A DNA stretch of 8,106 nucleotides, taken from assembly GCA_036396755.1 (NCBI GenBank), contig DASWKG010000056.1, positions 1-8,106 of the forward strand, in the 5' to 3' direction. Under the pieces are notes generated by a model that did no database searches, was not told where the DNA came from, and saw only the letters and a program-made list of their open reading frames with translations. The position numbers and the translations under genes are program-made. Shown piece by piece: positions 1 to 6,808 of the stretch; position 1 is the first letter of the stretch; each line of letters begins with the position of its first letter. Origin of the DNA: DASWKG01 sp036396755 (GTDB lineage: Bacteria; Actinomycetota; UBA4738; CALAEC01).

Positions 1-3
1 GGC

Positions 4-414
4 TCAGGCCACGGACAGGAGTCGGTTCAGCCGCGAGAGGAGGCCCGTGTGCAGGACCATGCCGCGCACCTTCAGCTCGCCGGTTCGGAGCTTGCTCAAG
101 GCCTTCCGGCCCTCCTCGGTGGAGGGGTCCGGCAATCCGAAGCGAAGCGGGGTCGAGCTGAGCTCCATCAGTGTTCCGGAGTCGGTGCGGATCAGGAGCT
201 GGGGCCGGCCGGCGACCCCGCCGGTGATCGTCACGCGGCCCGGCGCCAGGCGGATCGTGATCGCGACCTCGGCATCGGTGGCGACGATCGCGACGAGGCC
301 GGGCTTCAGCAGCTCGCGTCGCTCGGGGTGCATCTGCAGGTTCCCCTCGATGAGCCCGCCGAGCATCATCGCGAGTCCGCTGGGGTCCGCGTCGAGGTGC
401 TGGACGATGGCCAT
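4..414 (-). CDS. Small SCP2-like (sterol carrier protein-like) protein
   Basis: A 136-residue cytoplasmic protein with no signal peptide or membrane segment. The central alternating strands (around residues 40-85) followed by a helical C-terminus resemble actinobacterial SCP2 sterol-binding-like proteins, which bind a lipid or acyl chain in a hydrophobic tunnel. The segment around residues 74-95 (LLIRTDSGTLMEL, then a proline-containing loop) and the C-terminal KVRGMVLHTGLLSRLNRLLS match my memory of that family. The ATG at 414 is chosen because it lies 14 bases beyond the dehydrogenase stop; no good Shine-Dalgarno is visible, so translational coupling is likely. It is the last minus-strand gene in the window and the stop lies only three bases from the edge, so whatever follows is unseen. 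The family assignment is by recognition; the ligand is unknown. Confidence 0.7.
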   Translation of the reverse strand: MAIVQHLDADPSGLAMMLGGLIEGNLQMHPERRELLKPGLVAIVATDAEVAITIRLAPGRVTITGGVAGRPQLLIRTDSGTLMELSSTPLRFGLPDPSTEEGRKALSKLRTGELKVRGMVLHTGLLSRLNRLLSVA

Positions 415-428
415 CCGGGCGAGCGCGC

Positions 429-1469
429 TCAGGGCTTCAGGACGACCTTCGTCGCCTCGCGCCGGTCGAACAGCTCGTAGCCCTTCGCGGCCTCCTCGAG
501 CGGGATCGTGTGGGAGATGATCGGCATCGGATCGATCTTCCCGGCGCGCACCGCCTCGAGCGCCCCCTCCCACCACGCGTGCACCGGGCAGATCCCCCCG
601 AAAACGTAGGTCAGCATGCGGAACCACGACATCCCGAGCTGCAGCTCGGTGCTCTCGCTCACGTACCAGCCGATCACGCACACCCGCCCGCCGCGCCGCA
701 CGATCTCGGTCGACGACTCGAACGACGGCACCGTGCCGACCGCCTCGATGACCACGTCGGCTCCCCGGTCCTCGGTGAGCCCGGACACGGCCGTCTGCGG
801 GTTGCGCTCCTTCACGTTGATCGGCGTGAACCCCATCCCCTCCATCAGCGAGAGGCGGTCCTCCTGCATGTCGAGCACCAGCACCTGGGCCGGGTCGTGG
901 AGGCGCGCCGCCTGCGCCGCGAAGAACCCCACCGGTCCCGCGCCGACGACCGCGACGGTGTCCCCCGGCTGGATGCCGGCGATCCCCGCCGCGTAGTAGC
1001 CGGTGGTCAGGATGTCGCCGACGAAGAGCGCGTGCTCGTCGTCGACGTCGTCCGGGACGGGCAGCAGGTTGTGGTCGGCCGCCGGTATCCGCACGCGCTC
1101 GGCGTGCGTGCCGTCCAGCTCGCCGCCGAACGTGCCGCCGCCCATGTTGCGGAACTCCTCGCACAGCGAGTTCTGGCCCTTCAGGCAGAACCAGCACTCG
1201 CCGCACACGATGTTGAAGGCGATCACCACACGATCGCCCGGCTTCACGCGGGTGACGCCCGAGCCAACCTGCTCGACGACGCCGATCCCCTCGTGGCCGA
1301 GCTTGTCGCCGGCCAGCATCGGGGCCTTGCCGTGGAAGAAGTGCATGTCCGAGCCGCAGATCGCGGCGGCGGTGACGCGGACGACCGCGTCGCCCGGGTC
1401 CTCGACGGTGGGGTCGGCGACGTCGTCGACCCGGACCTTCCCCACCTCGTCGAAGACCACCGCCCTCAT
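429..1469 (-). CDS. Zinc-dependent NAD(P) alcohol dehydrogenase (MDR superfamily)
   Basis: A 346-residue medium-chain dehydrogenase, the usual length for the family, predicted to oxidise an alcohol or reduce an aldehyde in the cytoplasm. Catalytic zinc ligands are Cys38 (ICGSDMH), His59 with Glu60 (GHEGIG) and probably Asp152 (GDILTTGYY). Structural-zinc cysteines are 89, 92, 95 and 103. The Rossmann motif VGAGPVG is at about 175-181, and Asp200 at the end of the second strand favours NAD over NADP. The overall pattern is closest to threonine/sorbitol or formaldehyde-type dehydrogenases, but the substrate cannot be read from sequence. No clear Shine-Dalgarno precedes the ATG; the upstream SCP2-like gene ends 25 bases before it, and a 10-codon reading frame bridges the gap. 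SCP2-like genes on both sides suggest a hydrophobic substrate, which is inference. Confidence 0.93.
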   Translation of the reverse strand: MRAVVFDEVGKVRVDDVADPTVEDPGDAVVRVTAAAICGSDMHFFHGKAPMLAGDKLGHEGIGVVEQVGSGVTRVKPGDRVVIAFNIVCGECWFCLKGQNSLCEEFRNMGGGTFGGELDGTHAERVRIPAADHNLLPVPDDVDDEHALFVGDILTTGYYAAGIAGIQPGDTVAVVGAGPVGFFAAQAARLHDPAQVLVLDMQEDRLSLMEGMGFTPINVKERNPQTAVSGLTEDRGADVVIEAVGTVPSFESSTEIVRRGGRVCVIGWYVSESTELQLGMSWFRMLTYVFGGICPVHAWWEGALEAVRAGKIDPMPIISHTIPLEEAAKGYELFDRREATKVVLKP

Positions 1470-1498
1470 GACGCGGCCTGGCCGACGCCCGCCTTCAT
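1466..1498 (-). other. 10-codon minigene bridging two genes (possible coupling device)
   Basis: A tiny frame encoding MKAGVGQAAS. Its ATG overlaps the stop of the upstream SCP2-like gene (ATGA), and its TGA overlaps the ATG of the dehydrogenase (ATGA again). A GAGG lies about 8 bases before its ATG, whereas the dehydrogenase start has no evident Shine-Dalgarno. It could pass terminating ribosomes from one gene to the next, or be chance in GC-rich sequence. The peptide itself shows no recognisable function. Confidence 0.25.
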
Positions 1499-1920
1499 GC
1501 CGTCGCCTCGTCGAGGAACTCGGTGGGCACGGTGGCGGCTAGGTTCACGAGCTCGTTCGCGGCCTTGAGGTACTTGAGGATCTCGGGGAGGTCGCCCTGG
1601 AGCTTCAGCTTCCCCTGCATCATGCCCTTCACGGGGTCGAGCTCCTTCTTGATGACCTCCTTCCACCGGGTGTAGGGCGCGCGGATCACGTACCGGGCCT
1701 TCCCCCCCTCCTCGGCCGTGGTCACCCGCGCCGCGCGGCACTCGCCGTGCCACAGATCGAGGTAGGCCCAGACGTCCTCGGGGATGCCGCGGTCGGGCTC
1801 CGCCCCCACCACGTAGCAGACGTCCCCCTCCCAATCGGCGGCCGCCTCGCGGTAGGCGTCGCTCGCGTTGATCAGCTTGGCGTACTGGTCGAGCCACTCC
1901 TCGCTCGGGAACTGGGCCAT
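1495..1920 (-). CDS. SCP2 sterol-binding domain-like protein
   Basis: A 141-residue soluble protein without signal peptide. The N-terminus (FPSEEWLDQYAKLIN, residues 4-18) with an amphipathic helix, a middle beta region ending in WHGEC (57-61), and a C-terminal KGMMQGKLKLQGDLPEI (98-114) are typical of bacterial stand-alone SCP2 domain proteins; the last segment corresponds to the family's conserved 'GKLKxxGD' strand. These proteins are thought to bind fatty acyl or sterol-like lipids. The ATG at 1920 is preceded by a strong Shine-Dalgarno (AAGGAGGA at 1925-1932), unlike most genes in this row. It sits 28 bases after the sir2 stop and 25 bases before the dehydrogenase. It shares a probable fold, but little obvious sequence, with the SCP2-like gene at 4-414. 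Confidence 0.78.
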   Translation of the reverse strand: MAQFPSEEWLDQYAKLINASDAYREAAADWEGDVCYVVGAEPDRGIPEDVWAYLDLWHGECRAARVTTAEEGGKARYVIRAPYTRWKEVIKKELDPVKGMMQGKLKLQGDLPEILKYLKAANELVNLAATVPTEFLDEATA

Positions 1921-1924
1921 CGCG

Positions 1925-1932
1925 TCCTCCTT
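1925..1932 (-). promoter_or_regulatory. Strong Shine-Dalgarno of the SCP2 gene
   Basis: AAGGAGGA ends four bases before the ATG at 1920. It is the clearest ribosome-binding site in the minus-strand row and fixes this start. It also suggests that the second half of the row can be translated independently of the sir2 gene upstream. Confidence 0.8.
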
Positions 1933-1948
1933 CGTCGGCGCGATTGAA

Positions 1949-2743
1949 TCACTTCAGCGCGGCGGCCACCAAGGCCGGCAGGACCTCGCCGGCGGGGCCG
2001 CGCAGCCGGAGGTCCGCCTCGATGAACGTGCCTCCCGTCGAGATCTCGACCACGGTCGCCCCGGCGAGCCTCGCGAGGGCCGGCAGCCCCGCCGCCGGGT
2101 AGACCTCGCCGTGGGTGCCGACGACCAGCATCGCCCGGCATCCGGCGGCGAGCCCCTCGGCCTCGGGGAGGTCGTGCACCGCCTCCTCGAAGGCGACGAA
2201 GTCGGGGCGGGCCGGCCCCCCGCACCGCGAGCACCGCGGAAGCAGGGACGCGAGGCTTGGCACGAACGCGGTCCGGAGCCCCCGGATCGCGTGATCGAGC
2301 CCCTCGAGGAACTCCGCTCGCGAGACGACCTCCCGATGACCGCAGGCGAGGCAGGCCCTGCGCGAGAACGACCCGTGCAGCTCGAGGACGCGCCGGCTGC
2401 CGGCCTCCTGGTGCAGGCCGTCGACGTTCTGGGTGATGACGGCGTCGAGGAGACCGCCCTCCTCCAGGCGCGCGAGCGCCGTGTGCGCCTCCCCCGGCTC
2501 GGCCGCCGCGAACGCGCCGCGCAGCTGACCCAGGAAGTCGGCCAGCGCGTCGGGCCGGGTCATCGCCGCCCGCATCACGCCCTCCCAGGTGCCGTAGACC
2601 TCCGGGTCGAACCGCTCCCAGATGCCGCCGGGGTCGCGGAAGGTGGGGATGCCCGACTCCGCCGAGATCCCCGCGCCGGTGAGCGCGACCACGCCGCCCC
2701 GCGCGAGCACCTCGGCCGCCTCGGCGACCTCGGCGTCGGTCAC
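1949..2743 (-). CDS. Sir2-family NAD-dependent protein deacylase, divergent
   Basis: A 264-residue sirtuin, which uses NAD+ to remove acyl groups from lysine, giving nicotinamide and O-acyl-ADP-ribose. Seen motifs: GAGIS (23-27) and TFRD (34-37) for NAD, TQNVDGLH (104-111), catalytic His123 in ELHGS, and zinc cysteines 131, 134, 171 and 174. The zinc loop is long, with 36 residues between the second and third cysteines. Departures from the norm: the usual GTS of the NAD site reads GTH (209-211), the substrate-bridge FGE reads FEE (185-187), and the EIN adenosine contact reads EIS (233-235). The GTG start at 2743 overlaps the protease stop (GTGA), implying coupling; no ATG gives a better start. 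Core catalytic residues are intact, so activity is plausible, but substrate choice may differ from CobB-type enzymes. Confidence 0.9.
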   Translation of the reverse strand: MTDAEVAEAAEVLARGGVVALTGAGISAESGIPTFRDPGGIWERFDPEVYGTWEGVMRAAMTRPDALADFLGQLRGAFAAAEPGEAHTALARLEEGGLLDAVITQNVDGLHQEAGSRRVLELHGSFSRRACLACGHREVVSRAEFLEGLDHAIRGLRTAFVPSLASLLPRCSRCGGPARPDFVAFEEAVHDLPEAEGLAAGCRAMLVVGTHGEVYPAAGLPALARLAGATVVEISTGGTFIEADLRLRGPAGEVLPALVAAALK

Positions 2744-3435
2744 GTGAGCGACCGGACGATGAACGAGTAGCCGATGATGTTGAAGGCGGCGTGCGCCGCG
2801 ATCGGGGCGACGAGCGACCCCCGCCGCTCGTAGACGTAGGCAAGCCCGTAGCCGACGGCCACCATCAGCGGGATCAGGAGCGGCACGACGTGGAAGAGGC
2901 CGAAGACGACCGCCGAGATGCCGGCCGACACGTGGAAGCCGTAGCGGCGGCGGAGCCCGCCGAACAGGAACCCCCGGAAGAACAGCTCCTCCCCGAACGG
3001 CGCGGCCGCGACGACGGCGAGCGCACCCAGCGTGACCTGGACCGCGCTGGGGGCCGTCGGGATCACCTCCTGGCGCGGGATCGACACGTCGCTCGAGGTG
3101 AAGAGCGAGACCAGCCGAACGAGCACGGGCGCCAGGATGAGCGCCGCCCCGATGAAGATCGCCACGCCGGCGGCCGCGCCCACCAGGGCGTGCGCGGCGG
3201 CCCGCGACCGGCTGAGACCGAGGTCCCCGAGCGCGCCGCGGCGCACGACGAGCACCCACAGGAGGGTGGCCCCCGCCAGCGCGGCCTCGAACACGAGGCC
3301 GAAGACCACGAGCGCGGTCCCCTCGGGCAGGAACGCGCCCGCGACCGTTCCGCCGATGACCGTCATCACCGCGGCGATCAGCACCACGGGCACGGCCTCG
3401 ACGGCCCGCCACGGTCTCGTCAGGCGCTCGTCCAT
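2740..3435 (-). CDS. CPBP-family intramembrane metalloprotease (Abi/CAAX type)
   Basis: A 231-residue polytopic membrane protein with about six to seven hydrophobic segments (roughly 15-35, 41-64, 82-108, 132-147, 169-188, 189-202, 207-228). It carries all three CPBP signatures: EELFFR (149-154), FGLFH (178-182) and HAAFN (215-219), which supply the metal-binding and catalytic residues of this glutamate/zinc protease family. Bacterial members are mostly uncharacterised; some process prenylated or bacteriocin-related peptides, and some serve bacteriocin immunity. The ATG at 3435 lies inside the end of the upstream gene (16-base overlap) behind a modest GGGAG (3437-3441). Its stop overlaps the sir2 GTG. 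No bacteriocin-like small gene is visible next to it, so a housekeeping envelope role in this operon is more likely. Confidence 0.92.
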   Translation of the reverse strand: MDERLTRPWRAVEAVPVVLIAAVMTVIGGTVAGAFLPEGTALVVFGLVFEAALAGATLLWVLVVRRGALGDLGLSRSRAAAHALVGAAAGVAIFIGAALILAPVLVRLVSLFTSSDVSIPRQEVIPTAPSAVQVTLGALAVVAAAPFGEELFFRGFLFGGLRRRYGFHVSAGISAVVFGLFHVVPLLIPLMVAVGYGLAYVYERRGSLVAPIAAHAAFNIIGYSFIVRSLT

Positions 3436-5375
3436 CGCTCCCGAAGGGCAGGGTACGCGAGCGCGACCGCGAGGAAGGTCAGGGCCAGCCCCGCGAGCCC
3501 GATGCCCGTGTCGTTCACGACGAACCCGACCAGTCCCGCGATCGCCAGCACCAGGGTGGCGTCGCGCCAGGCCGGGAGCCTGCCCAGCGGCCCGAGCCGC
3601 CGGGCCGCGATGACGCCTCCGATGACGAGGGCCGGAAGGATGAGCCACGCGGCCGGCACCTCGCTCGTCACCCGCACCTCGATCGCGAGGCGCCGCGCCA
3701 CGATGCCGAGCAGGTCCCCCGACCCCACCGCCCCGCTCACGTGCGTCGAGACGCCGGGGATCAGCACGTGGGCGGCCACGACCGCGCCCGTCCCGAGCGC
3801 CGCCGCCCCCGCGACCGCCAGCACCTCCCGCACCCCGACGCGCTCCCGCACCCGGAGCGCGTACCAGAGCCCGGCGGCGACGAACAGGGTCGCGGCGCTC
3901 CCGAGGTCGGCCCCCATCCCCGGCAGCCCCGCGAACAGCGCCGCCCCCGCGAGGAGCGCCGTGCCCCCCAGCGCGGGGAGCCGGGACGCCAGCAGGAGCG
4001 CCCCCGCGAGCAGCACCCCCGCGTAGGTGTTGCCGAGGCCGTAGTACCGCGCGCCCTGGAGGGCGCCGCCCCCGATCACCGGCGTCATCAGCATCTGCCA
4101 GCCGCGGAGGGCGTCGAGAGCGAGCACGCCGAGCGCGACGCCCCCCACGATGACCACCGGAGCGGTGGCGTCGCCGCGCCCGAACCACATCGCCACCGCC
4201 ACGACGACCGCCGCGAGGACGAGCATCAGCGCGAGCGCCCTCGCGTAGGTCGGCTCCGGGAGCACGCCGACGGGCAGCACCACCACCGGGAGCGCGATGG
4301 CGATGAGGCCCCACACGGATACCGCGCGAGCCGCGCCCCGCGGGAGGCGCCGGCCGAGCCGGACGGCCGCGAGCGCCGCGAGGAGGAACCCGAGCGCCAC
4401 GCCGAGGATCAGGAGGTTGACCGGCACCCGGATCCTGCGCAGGTCGAGGTATCGGGCGTGCAGCGCGCCGGGGGCGTCGCCGGCGGCGCGCACCGACGAC
4501 CCCGCCATCGCATCGGGGACCGGCACCTCGAGGAACGAGAGCACCGTGGGGGCCAGGTCGATGTTGGCGACGAGGCCGTCGCGGCCCGTGGTGTCGGAGG
4601 TGAGACCGTGCAGGTCCCCTCGGGCCCCGGCGGCGAGATCGCCGGGGCGTCCGGCGGCGACGATCATCGGCGTCACCTCGTCGCCTCGCTCCCGCATGGC
4701 CGGGGACGGCGCCGGCACCGCGACGATCACCAGCACCTCCTCGGCGTCGGACGCCTCGATGAGCGCCTGCACCGCCACGCTCGTGACCTCGGACCCCTCG
4801 CCGACCTCCTCGGGCCCCGACCCCAGCTCGACGACGAGCAGGCCGATGGCCTCGAGGGTCCCGGGGTCGCCGATCGCCCCCGCCCCGACCACCACGGGCA
4901 CCCGCCCCCCGGCGTCCATCGCGAGGAGCAGCCCGGGCGGCGCCGGGCCTCCGACCTCGGGCTCCCCGAGGTAGCCCACCTTCAAGCCCGCAGCGGCGAG
5001 TGACCGGCCGAGCGCCCCGGGGATCGCGCCGTCGCTCGCCTCGACGAGCGGATCGACGTTCACGACGGCTCCCGCACCCACGGCTCGCCAGCGGACCTCG
5101 CCGTCCGGATCCCCGACGCCCGCGCCGGCCCCGAGGGTCGCGGCCGCGGACGTGGCCGTCGGCTCCGCGCCCCCGCCGACGCGGGTCGTCATGAGGCCGA
5201 TGCCGCCGGCGGCGGCCAGCGAGGCGAGGACCGGCTCCTCCAGCGCGCGCTCGTACGAGACCCCGTCGAGGAGGAGCAGCAGGACCTGGCGGTCGGGGGC
5301 CGCGAACGCGGAGGACGGCGGGAGGAGGACGACCAGCGAGAGCGACGCGAGGAGCCCGCGGAGCGCGCGGCTCAC
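3420..5375 (-). CDS. Secreted alkaline-phosphatase-like domain fused to polytopic membrane domain
   Basis: A 651-residue protein. Residues 1-26 are a signal peptide ending near SAFA-AP. Residues 27-300 resemble the alkaline phosphatase superfamily fold: VLLLLLDGVSYERA (31-44) corresponds to the first metal-site strand with Asp37, TATSAAATLGAGAG (73-86) to the nucleophile region, and NIDLAPTVLSFL (271-282) to the sulfatase/phosphatase C-terminal signature. The later Asp-His metal ligands (a DHG-type motif) are not seen, so catalysis is doubtful. Residues 317-642 contain about ten membrane segments, with a conserved-looking GARYYGLGNTYAG (441-453) between segments and VNDTGIG (620-626). I have a memory of unnamed Firmicutes and actinobacterial proteins with this layout, but know no function. 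The GTG start at 5375 overlaps the murA stop (GTGA), so it is probably coupled to murA and acts at the envelope. Confidence 0.78.
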   Translation of the reverse strand: MSRALRGLLASLSLVVLLPPSSAFAAPDRQVLLLLLDGVSYERALEEPVLASLAAAGGIGLMTTRVGGGAEPTATSAAATLGAGAGVGDPDGEVRWRAVGAGAVVNVDPLVEASDGAIPGALGRSLAAAGLKVGYLGEPEVGGPAPPGLLLAMDAGGRVPVVVGAGAIGDPGTLEAIGLLVVELGSGPEEVGEGSEVTSVAVQALIEASDAEEVLVIVAVPAPSPAMRERGDEVTPMIVAAGRPGDLAAGARGDLHGLTSDTTGRDGLVANIDLAPTVLSFLEVPVPDAMAGSSVRAAGDAPGALHARYLDLRRIRVPVNLLILGVALGFLLAALAAVRLGRRLPRGAARAVSVWGLIAIALPVVVLPVGVLPEPTYARALALMLVLAAVVVAVAMWFGRGDATAPVVIVGGVALGVLALDALRGWQMLMTPVIGGGALQGARYYGLGNTYAGVLLAGALLLASRLPALGGTALLAGAALFAGLPGMGADLGSAATLFVAAGLWYALRVRERVGVREVLAVAGAAALGTGAVVAAHVLIPGVSTHVSGAVGSGDLLGIVARRLAIEVRVTSEVPAAWLILPALVIGGVIAARRLGPLGRLPAWRDATLVLAIAGLVGFVVNDTGIGLAGLALTFLAVALAYPALRERWTSA

Positions 5376-6646
5376 CGAACGAGCATCGGGGACAGCGAGG
5401 GCTGCCGGCTCACCTCCGCGCCGAGCGCGGTGAGCTTCCCGTCGATGTCCTCGTAGCCGCGGTCGACGTGGTGCACGTCGTTGATCTCCGTCACGCCGTC
5501 GGCGGCGAGCCCCGCCAGGACGAGGGCGGCGCCCGCGCGGAGGTCGGGCGCGCGCACCGGCGCGGCCGACAGCCGCGGGATGCCGCGAGCGACCGCGTGG
5601 TGCCCCTCGGTGCGGACGTCGGCCCCCATGCGGTTCAGCTCGTCGACGTACATGTAGCGGCGCTCGAACACGTTCTCGGTGACGATGCTCGTTCCCTCGG
5701 CGGTCGCGAGCAGCGCGAGCATCGGCGGCTGCAGGTCGGTCGGGAACCCCGGATACGGAAGCGTCACGAGGTCGACCGCGCTCGCCCGGCCCTCCATCGA
5801 CACGCGGAGGCCGTCGTCGTCGGCGCGGACCTCGGCGCCGGCGTCGGCGAGCTTCGACAGCACGAGGTCCAGGTGGTCGGCCCGCGCGCCGAGCAGGCGG
5901 ACATCGCCCCGCGTGAGGCACGCCGCCAGCGCGAACGTGCCCGCCTCGATGCGGTCGGGGATGACCGTGTGCTCGGTGGGGTGGAAGCCGCTGGTGCCCT
6001 GGATCTCGACCGTCGGGGTGCCGGCGCCCTCGATGTGCGCGCCCATGCCGGAGAGGAAGGCCGCGAGGTCCTGGATCTCCGGCTCGCGGGCCGCGTTCTC
6101 GATCACCGTGGTGCCTGCGGCCGCCACCGCGGCCATGAGGACGTTCTCGGTCGCCCCGACGCTCGGGAAGTCGAGCGAGACGACACTGCCGCGGAGGCCG
6201 CTCGTGCGGGCCTCGAGGTAGCCGTGCTCCGACGTGAAGTCGACGCCCATCTGCTCGAGCCCGCGGACGTGCAGGTCGATGTTCCGCGACCCGATGTTGC
6301 ACCCGCCCGGCATCGCCACCCGGGCGCGTCCGAAGCGCGCCAGCAGCGGCCCGAGCACGAGGATCGAGGCCCGCATCCGGCTGACCAGCTCGTACGGAGT
6401 CTCGGTCTCGAGGTCGCCCGAGGTGTCGATCGCGACCTCGTGGTCGCCCCGCACGACGCGGGCGCCCAGCCGCTCGAGCACCTCGACCATCGTCGAGACG
6501 TCGAGGATGTCGGGGACGTTCCGGACCACCGTGAGGCCCTCCGCCAGCAGGGAGGCGGCCATGAGCTTCAGGGCGGAGTTCTTCGCCCCATCGATGCGCA
6601 CGCCTCCCTCGAGGCGCCGCCCACCCGTGACCCACAGCCTGCCCAT
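5372..6646 (-). CDS. murA: UDP-N-acetylglucosamine 1-carboxyvinyltransferase
   Basis: A 424-residue enzyme of full family length that transfers enolpyruvate from PEP to UDP-GlcNAc, the first committed step of peptidoglycan precursor synthesis in the cytoplasm. Lys22 and Asn23 in GAKNSALK bind substrate. Cys116 in PGGCNIGSR is the active-site loop cysteine that fosfomycin alkylates, so the target is of the sensitive cysteine type rather than the Asp variant of mycobacteria and chlamydiae. Arg121, Asp304 in FPTDLQPP and Arg396 in DRGYEDI match the other catalytic and PEP-binding residues. The ATG at 6646 begins the standard MxRLxVxGG start. No Shine-Dalgarno precedes it, and a TACAAT box is placed for a leaderless mRNA. 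Its stop overlaps the next gene's GTG, making it the head of the minus-strand row. Confidence 0.98.
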   Translation of the reverse strand: MGRLWVTGGRRLEGGVRIDGAKNSALKLMAASLLAEGLTVVRNVPDILDVSTMVEVLERLGARVVRGDHEVAIDTSGDLETETPYELVSRMRASILVLGPLLARFGRARVAMPGGCNIGSRNIDLHVRGLEQMGVDFTSEHGYLEARTSGLRGSVVSLDFPSVGATENVLMAAVAAAGTTVIENAAREPEIQDLAAFLSGMGAHIEGAGTPTVEIQGTSGFHPTEHTVIPDRIEAGTFALAACLTRGDVRLLGARADHLDLVLSKLADAGAEVRADDDGLRVSMEGRASAVDLVTLPYPGFPTDLQPPMLALLATAEGTSIVTENVFERRYMYVDELNRMGADVRTEGHHAVARGIPRLSAAPVRAPDLRAGAALVLAGLAADGVTEINDVHHVDRGYEDIDGKLTALGAEVSRQPSLSPMLVR

Positions 6647-6652
6647 CGCCCG

Positions 6653-6658
6653 ATTGTA
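6653..6658 (-). promoter_or_regulatory. -10 box of a probable leaderless murA promoter
   Basis: TACAAT on the minus strand fits the TANNNT -10 consensus. With its last T at -7, transcription would start at 6646, the A of the murA ATG. The absence of a Shine-Dalgarno before that ATG agrees with leaderless initiation, which is common in actinobacteria. No good -35 is seen 17 bases upstream (GGCTCG), so an activator or extended contacts may help. The dyad at 6682-6699 is centred about 45 bases upstream of the proposed start. Confidence 0.55.
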
Positions 6659-6681
6659 CGCGCCGGGGCGGCCCCCGAGCC

Positions 6682-6725
6682 TCTGTGCACGTGCACAAAG
6701 GGGTTGCGGGCAGGCGAACCCCGCA
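6682..6725 (+). repeat. Dyad-plus-hairpin element, copy 1
   Basis: Arms TCTGTGC (6682-6688) and GCACAAA (6693-6699) flank ACGT, with one mismatch in the arms; the inner 14 bases TGTGCACGTGCACA are a perfect palindrome. GGGG follows, then a hairpin with six-base stem TGCGGG/CCCGCA (6705-6710 with 6720-6725) whose loop holds GGCGAAC. The same layout recurs at 6754 and 8044. It may be a repressor or activator site shared by murA and the divergent secreted gene, or part of a structured leader. No known regulator is assigned. Confidence 0.55.
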
Positions 6726-6753
6726 GGCAGAAGCGTCCGTCTCGCGTGGCCGC

Positions 6754-6807
6754 TTTGGGCATCTGCACAAAGGGGATAGGAGCGATCTCGGCGAACCAAG
6801 GACCGAG
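6754..6807 (+). repeat. Dyad-plus-hairpin element, copy 2
   Basis: Arms TTTGGGC (6754-6760) and GCACAAA (6765-6771) flank ATCT, with one mismatch; GGGGAT follows. A hairpin with stem CTCGG (6787-6791) and CCGAG (6803-6807) carries CGAACC in its 11-base loop. GGCGAACC starts 19 bases after the dyad, the same distance as in copy 3, and both copies continue as CCGAGTGG. The start of copy 2 is 72 bases from that of copy 1. It lies in the leader or promoter region of the secreted-protein gene at 6851. Confidence 0.6.
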
Positions 6808-6808
6808 T

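Noticed and set aside
2740..3435. Bacteriocin immunity or phage abortive-infection role for the CPBP protease
   Set aside because: No small leader-peptide gene, transporter or phage-related gene is next to it; the neighbours are envelope and metabolic genes.
5372..6646. Intrinsic fosfomycin resistance in MurA
   Set aside because: The loop residue is Cys116, the sensitive form; the Asp substitution that confers resistance is not present.
6682..6699. Rex (redox regulator) operator
   Set aside because: Rex sites read TTGTGAA-N4-TTCACAA; here the CAC is one base closer to the centre in each half and the inner bases are G/C, so the half-sites do not align.
6693..6807. Cyclic-di-GMP-I (GEMM) riboswitch suggested by GCACA, GGG and a GNAACC-like string
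   Set aside because: The continuous GCACAGGGCAAACC core and the later GGACGCAAAGCC segment of that riboswitch are absent, and the linker between GGG and GGCGAACC is too long. An Infernal scan would settle it.
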